DNA from: Neolentinus lepideus HHB14362 ss-1
Taxonomy: Eukaryota > Basidiomycota > Agaricomycetes > Gloeophyllales > Gloeophyllaceae
Assembly (NCBI GenBank): GCA_001632425.1
Contig: KV425562.1
Span: forward strand, 15,017-79,016
Reading direction: 5' to 3'
Length of the DNA: 64,000 bases
Below, piece by piece: positions 37,097-48,427 of the stretch. Positions within the stretch are counted from its first letter, which is position 1; every line of letters begins with the position of its first letter. The notes below the pieces were generated by a model. It was given only the letters and a program-made list of their open reading frames with translations, had not been told where the DNA came from and ran no database searches. A program made the position numbers and the translations under genes.

Positions 37097-37454
37097 ATGC
37101 TATCAGACATGGACGCCGATAGATACGCCCTTTACTGGAGGTTAGTTTGCCCGCATTTGTCGCTTTAGTATAGTTAAATTTAGCTGCGCCAGAAATACAT
37201 CTCCACACGACTGGCCCGCAGAAGACGTGGATTGTCTAGATGCGGCTTTCAGAGACTGGACATTCGGGACTGGACGGTGGCAAGTTCTTCTGAAGCGTAC
37301 GATGAGGAGCGGCCAGGGAGAGCTGGGTCGGAAGGTTGGTATGGAGGCGTCCGGGCTATTCGGATGTACGGTCGGCATCGGGACCGGCGCAGGGATACGT
37401 GTGCCCGGGCGTGCGTCGGTGGGCAGTCCTAGTCAGGCAGCGTCACAGAGATGA
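37097..37454 (+). CDS. possible small two-exon gene, unknown function
   Basis: Exon 37097-37140 ends in an AG|GTTAGT donor; a 43-bp intron ends ATTTAG; exon 37184-37454 follows, for 104 residues. The product begins MLSDMDADRYALYW and has a Trp-rich middle (HDWPAEDVDC, RDWTFGTGRWQ) with a Gly-rich end. No family is recognised. Support is only the fitting splice signals and frame, so this may be spurious. Confidence 0.25.
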
Positions 37455-37752
37455 ATCATCGTCTTACGAGTCACAACGACGGCTCGAGGGCGTTGTCAGC
37501 GGGCTGACGCAGCACATCGAGATCCTCGGAACGGGTGGCTGTGCAGGCCGGCCGGATTGGGCAGGCGTGTGTGCGCGGACCTTCCGAGCTGCGACGTCGG
37601 ACGGCACCTGAATCGCAATCTGAATCATCCCACAAATGAATCACCCTCGGCGGTTAACGCTCCCCAGGCTTCGGCCCACCTCCCGCACCGGTACTTATAC
37701 CCCTACTATATCCGCCTTTTCCTCCCCGTACACTGCGGTCCTTTCTGCGCAC

Positions 37753-37758
37753 TATAAA
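37753..37758 (+). promoter_or_regulatory. TATA box of the cyclin gene
   Basis: TATAAA lies about 32-37 bp upstream of the cyclin ATG, in a CT-rich promoter (CCTTCTCCTCCTTTCTACTC follows). Confidence 0.5.
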
Positions 37759-37789
37759 GCCTTCTCCTCCTTTCTACTCGCCGCCAACA

Positions 37790-38862
37790 ATGTTCGCTGC
37801 CTCTATCCACCCGGCGTCCCTGGTGCCTAGCACCTCCCACTCGAACGAGCTCCTATCCCTGCTCGAACTTCACCCAACAGCCACTTCATTGATAGGTACG
37901 TTTATTCCTTCTCAATCGACGCCATCCACTCATATTCGTTCTTTCAGAGTATCTAGTGGCCACAGTCTCAGATACAGTCACCTTTGCCCTCAACCGGCAG
38001 CTGTCCTCGGGCTCTGGCATCCAGACTTTCCCCACCTTTGTCAAGCAGGTCATACACCGAGCGGGCTTGACCACCCCCATCATACTCTCTTCGATGGTGT
38101 ATATCGCCCGGGCGAAAAAGTACCTCAGCATCGCGCACGAGGAGTTTGCCCTCGAGCGTGTCTTTCTCGGCGCAGTCATCATCGCCTCCAAGGTAAGCAT
38201 ATCACCACCATCACCACCATCAACAATCTGACTCTTGCTATTAGTACCTCAACGACTCGTGCCTAAAGAACCACCACTGGTCCGCCATCACGCAGACGTT
38301 CGGCACGCGCGACATCGGGCGCATCGAGCGTGAGTGGTGCGCCGTCCTCGACTTTGAGTTCGCCGTCGCCGAGCGCGACCTCCTCGCCTTCTACCCCGTG
38401 CTCGCGCTGCACTGCCCGCCCGCCCCCGCCTCCCTGCCTTTCCCCGCCATGTCAAACAAGTCCTCCAACGCCGCGAGCCCGTACGAGTACGGCGGCTTCG
38501 ACATCCTGCCGTCGGACGTGCACTCGCCCGCGTCGAGCAGCGACGGCGAGCACGGTTTGGACACGCCCGACACCTCGCCCTTCTCCCCCACGCACGCCCA
38601 CTCGGCTGCGGTCAAGCCCCTCGAGTTCCCGCAGGACGTGGAGATGCACGTGAGCGACGAGCTCGCGGAGATGATCGAGGAGGAGCGCCGCGGGCGCCCG
38701 GCGTACTCGACCAAGTCTGCTGTGGGGCACCGCAGCGAGAGGCACTCCCCGCAGCGCCGGTCGAGGTTCCAGCCGTGCTCGAACTACTCGGTGGGGAGCA
38801 TCCTCAGGGCGTTCCCGCTGCCGAAGGCGCGGCCCCGGCTGGTTAGCGTGCGGGTGTCGTAA
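37790..38862 (+). CDS. Pho80/PCL-type cyclin
   Basis: Exons 37790-37895, 37948-38192 and 38245-38862 join to 322 residues. The cyclin box spans about residues 30-175: the first helix region VSDTVTFALN, the conserved IILSSMVYIARAK and HEEFALERVFLGAVIIASKYLND, and ITQTFGTRDIGRIEREWCAVLDFEF. This layout fits the PCL/Pho80 group, which partners the Pho85 kinase in phosphate, glycogen or cell-cycle control. The C-terminal half is low-complexity Ser/Pro with Thr-Pro sites and an acidic EMIEEE patch. GC content is clearly higher in the last exon. The exact PCL subgroup cannot be told. Confidence 0.88.
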
Positions 38863-40187
38863 CCTGGTGAAGATGCACACACACTGTTTTGGATTTGGAT
38901 TTGGGATGTCGGTGTGACCATGCTGTCCGCGCTCCCACACACACACACGCGCATACCGAGAAGACTGGGCACGCCCGGTTTTGTATATAAAAGAGCGCGA
39001 CGCTCTGAGAAGAAGAAGACGCACCCTCGCTTGCTTCCGTTTCGACTCTGCCTTCCCCGTAGCCGGGGAACGAAAATGCACACACACTCGCTCTACTCCG
39101 TTCCCTCTCCTCTTGCTTCATCATACACGAAGATCTATTCATTCGATCTCCTCGCCACAGCACGATTTGTTCTTCTTCTCGCTGCCTGAGGTGGCCAACA
39201 TTTATTTCGATAACTTATTACTTTCGTAGGAAGAATATTAGCTTAGAGCAATATAATCGTTTAACAATATGCGATCGTGTGTGACTTGGGTGAATGCAAC
39301 TACAACAGTTGACACCCCCAGCCCGGCTTTGAATTTCTACTCTGTCAGCGTCGTTCTCAAGCGTGAATCAGGGACTCGGCTCGGAGGACTCGGGTGTTAC
39401 GTCCGCGCCGGGTGGAAATATGACGATCTGCAGAGTGAGTCACTGCTTAGCGCTTAGGTCCGTATTCCGTAGGTGTTAGGTACCGGGTGGCTGACAAACC
39501 ACGGCGGGATGGGTCAGCGAGGGCGCGTACTTGGTTTATTGTTGAGGATCAGCTGCAGATGTAGGTCAGCCGCAAATATTAATGCCTTCGAACGGCGGCG
39601 ACGGCATAGGGTTCCGAATTTTTGGATTACTATTAGTAGCCGCCGGGATTGGCGCACGTGCTCGGTGCCTTGCATTCCCGGCCTGTTGTACATCCTGATA
39701 AATCTGCTTTGTGGCTCATCGTTCCCTTGCCACCTTACAGCATACTTGCGACAAAATGATGGAGAAGTGGAGCGGCATCGGTACTGAAAGGGGTTGCTCG
39801 GACTCGGCGCTCAATTGCGGAGGTATGTCAAGAATCATGCTTGGACAGAACCCCGATGGTTGAAGCCTGACGAAACGGGATGGTGCGGTGTGGATCCAGG
39901 TGCTTAAATGGGTTTCCTTCGCATCGCACAGGAAATCTGAAGTTATCTATCGGTTTGTCGTTAGTCGTGACATCCTGACGATCCGAACGGAGCTCTGATT
40001 TCTCTGCCTACTCTGACGTATTTCTTGTCATGGTCAGTGACCTCGTGAGGGCGGCGGCTTAAAGTGCAGGTTGATAAGCTCAAGCACCTTGTATTCGTGG
40101 TTCGGTAGGAGGATCAGGTGTACAAGCCCGGAACTTGCAGCTGCTCTGCGCGCTTTTCTGCTTTGGGACTCCCTGTAATCGAAGCGG
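38863..40187. other. intergenic
   Basis: Cyclin 3' region, including a TATATAAAAG string near 38983, then about 1 kb with no recognised gene up to the hAT-like element. Confidence 0.55.
38935..38948 (+). repeat. (CA)n microsatellite
   Basis: A short CA-dinucleotide run just downstream of the cyclin gene. Confidence 0.8.
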
Positions 40188-40897
40188 TGGATTCGAGGAC
40201 CCTGGATAATACCTAGATAGGTCGGATACTGGACAGCGTGATTTCACCGATTTTGACCGGGATTCATTTTAGCCATTTTAGGCCATTTTGACCGGGATCG
40301 GCTCCCGAGGTCTGCACTGCGTGCCACTTTGACCGGGATGTTGGTATCCAACCTCATAAAAATACAGGATCAAATAGCCAAAAATTCTACAGAACATTAG
40401 TGTACATTATGCATCCATTTCCTCAGTTTCCTTTGCTTTTCCCACCCTTGTATTGTTGAGTTGGATGATATTGCACTCAAACAGAATCAAGATGGAAATG
40501 AAAAGATTATGGGCATCTTGTTTTGCCACATTAAGTAATGTGGCTGCCACAAATTGCTGATAAATGTTCATAAAAAAGGCAGATCAAATTTTCGCATAGA
40601 GACAAATCAGGATTGAGCAAACTAATCGGTGCTCATAGTAGCCATAAGAAGCCTGAACAGACAGTCGCTTATTGTGACTATCATTATGTGGCCATGCAGC
40701 AAAGGAGGAATTTTGACTGGGATGGTATCCAACTGAATGATCCGGCATCATTTTGACCGAGACCCTTGAACCCGACACTTGTGTGGCGAGGTGCGATTGT
40801 GACCGAGATTGTATCCGACACCGGGGTCCCAAGAGCCCTGTTTTGACCGGGACGAGTATTCGACCTATCTAGGTATTATCCAGGGTCCTTGGATTCG
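40188..40897. mobile_element. non-autonomous hAT-like transposon with 8-bp target duplication
   Basis: A 29-bp perfect terminal inverted repeat begins AGGACCCTGGATAATACC at 40196-40224 and is inverted at 40861-40889; with two mismatches it extends to about 36 bp. The 8-mer TGGATTCG flanks the element at 40188-40195 and 40890-40897, the target-duplication length of hAT transposons. The 694-bp interior has no transposase. It contains at least six scattered copies of a TTTGACCGGGAT-like word in both halves, probably subterminal transposase-binding repeats. Confidence 0.88.
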
Positions 40898-41690
40898 CTG
40901 TGACATTTTATCACGTGATCGTGTTGCGCGCTTCTGATTGTCATCCGTATCACTAGTGGCGCGTCCTGTGGCCAAGGCAAGCTCATATTCTCGCACATGA
41001 GGCCTACAAGACTCTGTACTGCTTTTCTACATCCACTGTGGGACAAACCTCGTCGCTGCGACTCTAGGCTCCCTGTATCCCAGACTGAAGGGATAGTATT
41101 TCAATTCCCTCTTGGTCGACAAATCTAGAGCTAGACTCGGAGTCAGGATCAGTCGGGAGGGACTACGCATCGCAAATCAAGGCCTACGTTGTCCCCGCCT
41201 CTTCCATGTACGCCAAACCAAGAGGGGCGAAGTCGAAGCTGACGTGCAGGGGCTCCTGATCTAACTCCCGACGATATCCTCCTGTATATCGACACTGTCT
41301 TCAGTATCCACCACCACGCCAGCATTCTGATTGGACAATCTGGAATGCCAAATCTTCTGGTCTCCGAGCAGTTTGGCTCAGTATCTGATGTGCGCGTATT
41401 CTCACATAGGCCAAGAAAATGCGGTTGCTTTTTTGCCTAGCACTTCAAGAGGCGACCTATTCCCATGCAGTCTCAGGAGCCGAAGAACACTCTAGGGATT
41501 CCCGACACGATTGGCTCAGATACGAGAAATAAGCCCTGTGTTGACTGGGAACTTCGCAAGGAGCGCTCAACGCAGAGCTATAGAGAGCATGGCCCGTTCG
41601 CAGACTAGGATAGGACGTGGGCCCTACTATCATGGGAATTTATCATCGACCCATCTCGTCTGGAAAACAGTTACATCATTTATTCGGACA
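40898..41690 (+). pseudogene. FunK1 unit relic
   Basis: The left end (about 40905-40990) resembles the FunK1 5' flank (CACGTGATCGTGTTGCGCGCTTCT, GCGTCCTGTGGCCAAG). The right end contains ATCATCGACCCATCTCGTC at about 41643, identical to a stretch inside exon 1 of the truncated FunK1 gene. Between them no kinase frame survives. This is a heavily decayed copy of the FunK1 unit. Confidence 0.45.
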
Positions 41691-43320
41691 TCTGAAGTTT
41701 ATCAAGTTAAGAAGAGAGCAAAATCCGCTCTACAGGCGCCACACGAACGTGAACCCATCCCAACCCTTGTCCGAGACAGTCTGCAGGGTCGTAGCGTCGA
41801 ACTCGGTGCTATTCCTCAAGCTCTCCAGAGTCTTGCGCACCCCATTCAAGTCGTTGTTGTCCGTGATCGACAGGTCGCTGACGCCGCCGTCACGCACGAT
41901 GTTGTCAATGATCTGCAAGTCACAAGCGCCGTGGATTCCCGTTATGATCAAGCAGGAAGGCTGTACTTACAATGACACCTCCCTTTCGGACTAGGGTCTT
42001 GCAAAATTCGAGATAGACGGGGTACCCGGCCTTGTCGGCGTCCATGAAGACGAAATCAAACTTCTGCGAGGGATCCATCTTGGCGAGCGACTCCGCTGCT
42101 GGGCCAACGAGGATCTTGACCTTGGAGGAAAGCCCGGCGTGCTCGATGTTCTTCTTCGCAACCTATGACGATGTAATTATATTAGCATCTCGTGAGTAAG
42201 GACACATGTTTGTGTTGGTTACCTCGGCGTGCTTGGGACTGTATTCGCAGGTCACCAGTTCCCCACCTTCCGGGAGCGCTCGGGCCAGCCATATAGTCGA
42301 ATACCTACCCGGACAAATCGTTAACATCCTTTCCCGATCGAGGTATAGAGAATTCAAAACGCACCCTCCCAAGGTTCCAAGCTCCAAAATCCTCTTGGCA
42401 CCGATGATTTTGGCCTGCAGGTGGAGGAATTTCCCTTGCATCGCTGTGACGGCAATGGGGCGCAGCTGATTGTCATTACTAGTCTTAACGCAGTGCTCGA
42501 GGGCGTCATCGGAGGTATTGACGAGGAAGGACTCGTGGAACTTGTCTTCGCGAATCCAACGGTCGTCAACATTGCGTGGCGTGTTAAACATGGTGAGCAG
42601 CTCTTGCTTGACTTTGCAAAAGTTAGGTGGTGAGCAATGGGTGGTGTGTAGCGAAAGGACACCGCTCTTCAAGTATTATATATCTAAGTATCACCCTCTA
42701 TAATTTCATATTTGTCACTGAGTCAGTGGCATCCTCAACTCAGAGTAATCGCGGTATTCGAGGAGAAGCGGCAGACGAGCTGCGGACTGATGGCTACCAG
42801 AAGACAACAAGGGTCCACGCTCATCACCTGCCGTCCTTATCCGATATGATTCCCATGGGTTGGACGATCGGTACCTCCTCCGCAGCATCCATGGGCTGCA
42901 AAATATGACTCCTCGCGCTACCTCGCACCACAAATTTGCTGCATCGTTCTTAGGTTCACTCAGAGCTTTCATGATCGCCGTAATGTGTCGTGCACACGTA
43001 CGTACTTGCCTCAACAAGCCGATGGACTTCGACATCTCGCCAGTTTACCATCGCGGCACCATGGCGGGTTGGTTACCCAGTCTGGACACTGTCTAGTCGG
43101 ACAGTGGACTGCTCCATGCTTCCTCTGTAGTCTTCTACAGTGCATAACTGATACCATTCCAAAATCTAGACTTCATCTTTACGTCCTTTCAAAAGTTCGG
43201 AGTTGTATGGTCAGAAGGAAGATATCCTACTCGGAGTTGTCGCCGCTTGCCGGTTAGGCTATGTCTCAGTTTGTGCTTCTCCTTTCGGCACCATCAAATC
43301 AAGTCATTTCCTGAAGCTGC
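41671..43320. repeat. segmental duplication, methyltransferase unit copy A
   Basis: Matches 45331-47430 in the same orientation: from GAAGTTTATCAAGTT downstream of the gene, across all four exons, and through at least 600 bp of upstream DNA (GGTACCTCCTCCGCAGCA, CACTGTCTAGTCGG, ATATCCTACT-GGAG). Copy A has no MITE in its upstream part. Confidence 0.88.
41730..42591 (-). CDS. SAM-dependent O-methyltransferase, copy A
   Basis: Exons 42365-42591, 42223-42304, 41971-42162 and 41730-41912 join to 227 residues, the normal size for cation-dependent class I (caffeoyl-CoA/catechol type) O-methyltransferases. Motifs: AKRILELGTLGGYSTIWLA (SAM-binding motif I, split by intron 1), GGELVTCE (acidic residue binding ribose), DFVFMDADKAGYP (metal-binding Asp-Ala-Asp), then IIDNIV and the C-terminal FVWRL. 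The likely reaction is transfer of methyl to a vicinal hydroxyl of a phenolic acceptor; the acceptor is unknown. Its paralog lies 3.6 kb downstream in the same orientation. Exon 3 is nearly identical to the paralog's, while the other exons differ clearly. Confidence 0.92.
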
Positions 43321-45330
43321 ATGAACGTCGGTTTCACGGTGCAAACCGCTGCATGAAATTCGCATCGTCTACCGCCATTTTCTTTTTTTTTTAATTATTC
43401 TGCGCTGCACATCAGTTTACTGGTCAGGGCTGTTCAGGTGACAGCATGTATATTCCTCTATCTGGTTCTCCAAAGCTCTTCTGAAGAAACGAGGGCTCGT
43501 TACGGTCGAGCATAATTCGAAGCATGCCGAGGTATGACGAGATGCTAGCACGCCAAAGCATTAGGCCGCTCAGGCGAAGATCGAGTATGCGTGCGGGATT
43601 GTCCTCCGGGGTGGAATTCATCGTCGGCGACACCAGAGTCCCTCATGGGAATCGATTTCGTCTTCGACTGCACCTTCATCGATGCGGATTGCGAGAACAC
43701 CTCGGTATACATAGGTGAAACGGATTTCGAAAAAGGGCGGCATCACATTCGTTATACGCGAGTGGTTATCTATAAGTGGAGAGATGCGTGCTTAGACGGT
43801 CGACAACGTGATCGAAGATGGTCTTTGCTAGTGATATGTCCGTGACTATGTTAGTGCGGATGGGATTACAAAGTTGCTTGAGGCAACCACTATACAGAAA
43901 TAGAGAGAGAGAGACTAGGATGGTTTCTTGTTCGCTGTGAAAGAGCAGGGATACTAAATGGACAATGTATAGCGTAGTGTATCCAATTAACTAGCACGCA
44001 CATGAAAATATCGATATCTGAGATAGGACAGTTCGTCCACCTCACCCTCCGATTCATAGCCGACAAACATGGCGAAGACAATGATTGCCTACATCGCATT
44101 GCGTGCACACTAAACATTGCAATTATCTTGATCAGTGACATGTCTCACGGTAAGGAGGGCGTAAGCCTTAGAGCTGAGTGAACATACTCGGGTGCAGCCA
44201 ACGCAAGGTCTTCCGAGGCACCTGCTATAGAATATGTAGCCATTGCAAGGCTAGGAGATTGTTTAAAGTTTAATAGTACTTGATTGAAGAGATAGCGCTG
44301 AGACTGTTCGTATTTCCTAAGAATTGGTTATCATCAGGAACTACGACTTCACCGGAGCCAATAGCATTCTGTCTTCTCGCCATATTTTGGGAGATCGAAT
44401 GATCCTCTTTGATCCGATACCACAAATGCAATGCGAGAGAGCATTCGAGCATGCTCCGTGGTGCAACTGGCGACGAAATTTGCCTCCGTTTCTACTGCGT
44501 GGATTATAACTTGGCTAGCTGCAAAGAAAGCCTGGTCTTGCCAATTTGGTCCAGAGTCTGAACTCCAAAGGGAACTCACTCAGAAATCATGCTCGACACC
44601 AAGCGCAGCACAGACTAGGCGTGAACGGACTTTGATCGGACTTTGATCGGACTATCAACATCTTCGTCCCAGGATCTCCAATGGCTCTAGTTGGTCGGCC
44701 GACCTCATCCGATCTTGTCGTCACTCTGGTCGTCCGTCTCGCAACACAGAGTTGCGATTCGGATTGATGTGCCTCTCTGCTTTATCGACCGCCTGATTAA
44801 CAATCGGTCATGACCGAGACGAGTTACCGCAAAGGTCGTCGGGATCGGAGAAGGACCATCACTGGCAGCCGTAACTACAACGCTCACTCGTTCATTCATC
44901 TTGTGGCCAACAGAGTCGCGGAGCGATTCTGCAAAAGTCGGGCGTGGATAGCAACTTGGTGAATGGTTAGGATGATGGGTCAGCGAGAGGTTGGCAAGCT
45001 CGTGTCAAACACGTCTATTTCACAATATTTCACTTCGCGTTTGATGCTGTAGTGAAGTGTACATGTTTAGGAACTTCCGGCTGCTCTGCATGTCGTCCTA
45101 GTTTAGAAGTTGGCCTTACTGCTTCGTCTATCTATCTGGACTTTCGGCGCACTACGTTCGGTCTTTATCAACAAGGAGAGTCTCCTTAGAAGCCCCATCG
45201 TATCGCTTCGACATTCAGCGAACGTGGGTCGGATCGCGCTCTCCCATCAGTTGTCTCGCACTGATGATGCGTAGCGTCGCTGTTAAAGTTGCATGCTTTT
45301 CGAGGAACTGGAGCAGATTGGTTTCCGCTG
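43321..45330. other. about 2 kb without a recognisable gene
   Basis: Only short open frames. A poly-T run lies at about 43383 and a GA-rich run (GAGAGAGAGA) at about 43902. It separates the two methyltransferase units. Confidence 0.5.
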
Positions 45331-45392
45331 CCCGTTTACACTTACTCGGAGATCAGAAGTTTATCAAGTTTAGGAAGCTAGCACAAATTGCT

Positions 45393-46242
45393 CTACAGAC
45401 GCCACACGAACATGAACCCATCCCAGCCCCTTTCCGCAGCTGTCTGCAGGGTCGTCGCGTCGAACTCGCTGCTATGCCTCAAGTCCTCCAGCAACTTGCG
45501 CACACCATTGGAGTCCTTGTCGTCCGTGATAGATAGGTCGCTGACGCGGCCTTCGCGCACGACGTTGTCGATGATCTGACAAGTCACAAGCGTCGTGAAT
45601 ACCCGTTCCGATCCTGAGGGGGGTCGTGACTTACAATGACACCTCCCTTTCGGACTAGGGTCTTGCAAAATTCGAGATAGACGGGGTACCCGGCCTTGTC
45701 GGCGTCCATGAAGACGAAATCAAACTTCTGCGAGGGATCCATCTTGGCGAGCGACTCCGCTGCTGGGCCAACGAGGATCTTGACCTTGGAGGAAAGCCCG
45801 GCGTGCTCGATGTTCTGCTTCGCAACCTATGGCGATGTGAATATAAATGAGTGCGGGCATCATTTTTGTGAGGCTTACCTCAGCGTGCTTAGGATTGTAT
45901 TCGCAGGTCACCAGTTCGCCGCCTTCCGGGAGCGCTCGCGCCAACCATATAGTCGAATACCTACTCAGATAAATCAACACCCAATTCCCGACCGAGGTAT
46001 GGATAATTCAAAATGCACCCTCCCAAGGTTCCCAGCTCCAAAATCCTTTTGGCACCGATGGCTTTCGCCTGCAGGTGGAGGTATTTCCCTTGCAACGCCG
46101 TGACGGCAATGGCGGGCAGACGGTTGTCATCGCTGTTCCTCACGCAATACTCGAGAGCGTCATCGGAGGTGCTGACGAGGAAGGACTCGTGGAACTTGTC
46201 TTCGCGGATCCAGCGTTCGTCCTCGGTGACCGTGTATGACAT
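45393..46242 (-). CDS. SAM-dependent O-methyltransferase, copy B
   Basis: Exons 46019-46242, 45879-45960, 45635-45826 and 45393-45575 join to 226 residues. It has the same family, intron positions and motifs as copy A: AKRILELGTLGGYSTIWLA, GGELVTCEYNPKHAEV, DFVFMDADKAGYP, IIDNVV, FVWRL. One residue is missing near the N terminus and the last exon differs from copy A at roughly one base in six, but the third exon differs at a single base. The start is MSYTVTEDERW, which aligns to MFNTPRNVDDRW of copy A. Both copies look intact, so both may be expressed, perhaps with different acceptors, since the divergent ends carry part of the substrate pocket. Confidence 0.92.
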
Positions 46243-46939
46243 GGTGAGCAGCTCTAGCTTGGATTGAGGTAGGTGAATTATGCAGCGAGTTGGGCGGTGG
46301 ATGATGGGGAGTGGGCGGCGAAATAATGCCACTCTTCGAGCTATTATATGTCTAGGCATCACCCTCTATGATTTCACGTCCGTCTCTGAGTCAATGGCAT
46401 CTCATACTCAGAGCTCAGAAGTCGCTGCGGTGCTAGGAGGTTAGGAGACGAGTCGTCGGGCGGATGGCTAGCAGAAGACGATAATGTTCCCTGATCATCA
46501 CATGCTGTCCTTATCTGATACGATTCCCCGGGTTTGACGTTCGGTACCTCCTCCGCAGCATTCGTGGGCTGCACAATATGATTCCTCGCGCCTACCCCGC
46601 ACCACAAATTGGCTGCGTCTTTCTTATTTTCACTCAGGACTTGGTGTGCTTCCATGATCGCAGTAATGCATGTTGCACACGTCCGCAGTTGCATCAACGA
46701 GCCGATGAACTTCGTCATCCTCCAATTACGTCTCAGCGAGCCGAAGAGGTTCGTCATCCCGCCGATTCATTCTCGCGACACTGGGGCGGGTCAGGGCACT
46801 CAGTCTGGATACTGTCTAGTCGGTGCTCCGCTCTGCGATTCTTTCAAAGAATAAGTTACAATGCAAATTGAAACCGTCCAAAAGCTAGACTTCACTTTTA
46901 CAAAAGTTCCGGATTGTATGACGGATATCCTACTGGGAG

Positions 46940-47356
46940 TAGCCCACCTCAATTCTAGCTGATAGCCTCCAGCTGATAACTTTTGAGCTCTTTCAGGGTC
47001 CCTGCCGAGCGGCGATCTTCGTTTGAATCTCTCTGGAGGCCACGAAAAGCTATCAGCCAGGTCAATTCTATCAACGACCCAGAGGGCAGCTGTTCCAGCT
47101 GATACCTGCGACTTACGCGGGCGGAGTTTGAAAACGACACGCGAGTTCTCTGATCGACCAATGAGCATCCGGCGTCTGACAGCATCTTGATAGCCGGGTA
47201 CAGCCGAAACGCGAGAGGCATCTCCGAGCTGGTGTATCAGCTGCAGCGCTCAATTCTTAGCTGGCTGATACCTCTGTGCCGTTCTGCATCTCGTCGGCAC
47301 AGCGGTTCCAGCAAAGCTATCAGCTGGAGGCTATCAGCCAAAATTGAGGAGGGCTA
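46940..47356. mobile_element. MITE with TA target duplication and about 45-bp inverted repeats
   Basis: Both ends read TA-GCCC-N-CCTCAATT...GCTGATAGCCTCCAGCTGATA inward (left 46940-46986, right about 47310-47356), with a few mismatches. TA flanks each end, as in Tc1/mariner-type insertions. The interior repeats AGCTGATA/TATCAGCT words in both orientations and encodes nothing. The corresponding spot in the sister methyltransferase unit (about 43228) is uninterrupted. Confidence 0.85.
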
Positions 47357-47592
47357 GTTGTCGCTGATTGCTGGTCAAACCATTTTTCATGTTTCCAGTC
47401 AAACATCGTCAAGTCATTTCTTGTCTCGACTATAGTGTGGACTACAACGTGACTGCAAAATCGGGTTTGCAGTCTCAGTTCACTGTATCCTCACTTCTCC
47501 ATTTTTCATCAGTTTCAGCCCATTATGATCTTGTGAATATATCTGTAGTCCCCGTGAATATTTTGGTGAATGTCCGGAATGTTCAGAACAAA

Positions 47593-48113
47593 TAAGTTAC
47601 TGGGAGACGACAGTCCGCGGACAGTCTTAGGACAGTCCGTTCCCGAGTAACTTATCTATTCTTATTTGATGTTGGTTACGGACAGCGCAACGGGTATTTT
47701 TACTACATGTGGCGTAAGGCTCCGCCCGCTACCAAATACATCAAGTCGGTGTTGACCGAGCTGAATTGCACCGCTCCGTAAGGCGCACAAAGTGCTGAAT
47801 ATCAGCCATATGGAAGTCGAGTTGGCTCAGCACAGGCAAAGAGTGCAGCCAGATTCGCCGCCATCGCACGATGTTCGACTTTCGCTAGTGCCGCCACCAA
47901 GGCGCCGTTCCGATGCACGGCCCCGGCGCTGCAACTCAAGGCGCATCAGTGTGGCAAGTGCTTTTCTGCGCCTCGGTGAGTCCGAATAGAGCCCAAACTA
48001 CCCACGCCACACGTTGAAAGCGTTGCTTCTTGTGGCCTCGGACTGCTGACTAAGCCGGACAGTCCCAGGACAGTCTTAGGACTGTCCGCGGACTGTCGTC
48101 TCCCAGTGACTTA
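47593..48113. mobile_element. MITE with TA target duplication and hairpin ends
   Basis: TA-AGTTACTGGGAGACGACAG... at 47593 is matched by the inverted ...CTGTCGTCTCCCAGTGACT-TA ending at 48113; the inverted repeats run about 46 bp with few mismatches. The left end also folds on itself: ATAAGTTAC at 47592 pairs with GTAACTTAT at about 47647-47655, and the word GGACAGTC/GACTGTCC recurs inside both ends. The 521-bp interior has no transposase. Confidence 0.82.
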
Positions 48114-48427
48114 CTCCGAATGATTCTCGAGAATTATTTTTTATCATGGGAACGTGTCTTCAAGTTCAAAGGCGGCATCCGAGCCATCGATGACGTAGGT
48201 GCAACCAAGATCGGAAAAAGCCGACGGTGAAATCCAAGCAACCCGAGTCGGACAATGATAGTGCTTTGACTTTCAGAGCTTTGTTGGCTAAACTGCTCGG
48301 ACTGGATAAAATCCTCGAAATAGAAAAGATCACATCTTAGACGCTGCCCGTGCTTGAGCTAGGATCTTGAGTGGGCGAACTGTAAACACCAGTACTTTTT
48401 CATCACTAGGGGTCCTAAGTTCCTGGT

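Larger units (their letters stand above)
45331..47430. repeat. segmental duplication, methyltransferase unit copy B
   Basis: Partner of 41671-43320, longer by about 415 bp because a MITE (46940-47356) interrupts it. A local tandem repeat of about 40 bp (GAGCCGA-GA-TTCGTCATCC) at 46698-46770 is also unique to this copy. Confidence 0.85.

Noticed and set aside
38452..39087. 211-codon minus-strand frame over the cyclin 3' exon
   Set aside because: Arg-rich antisense shadow of the GC-rich cyclin exon, continuing into its 3' flank.
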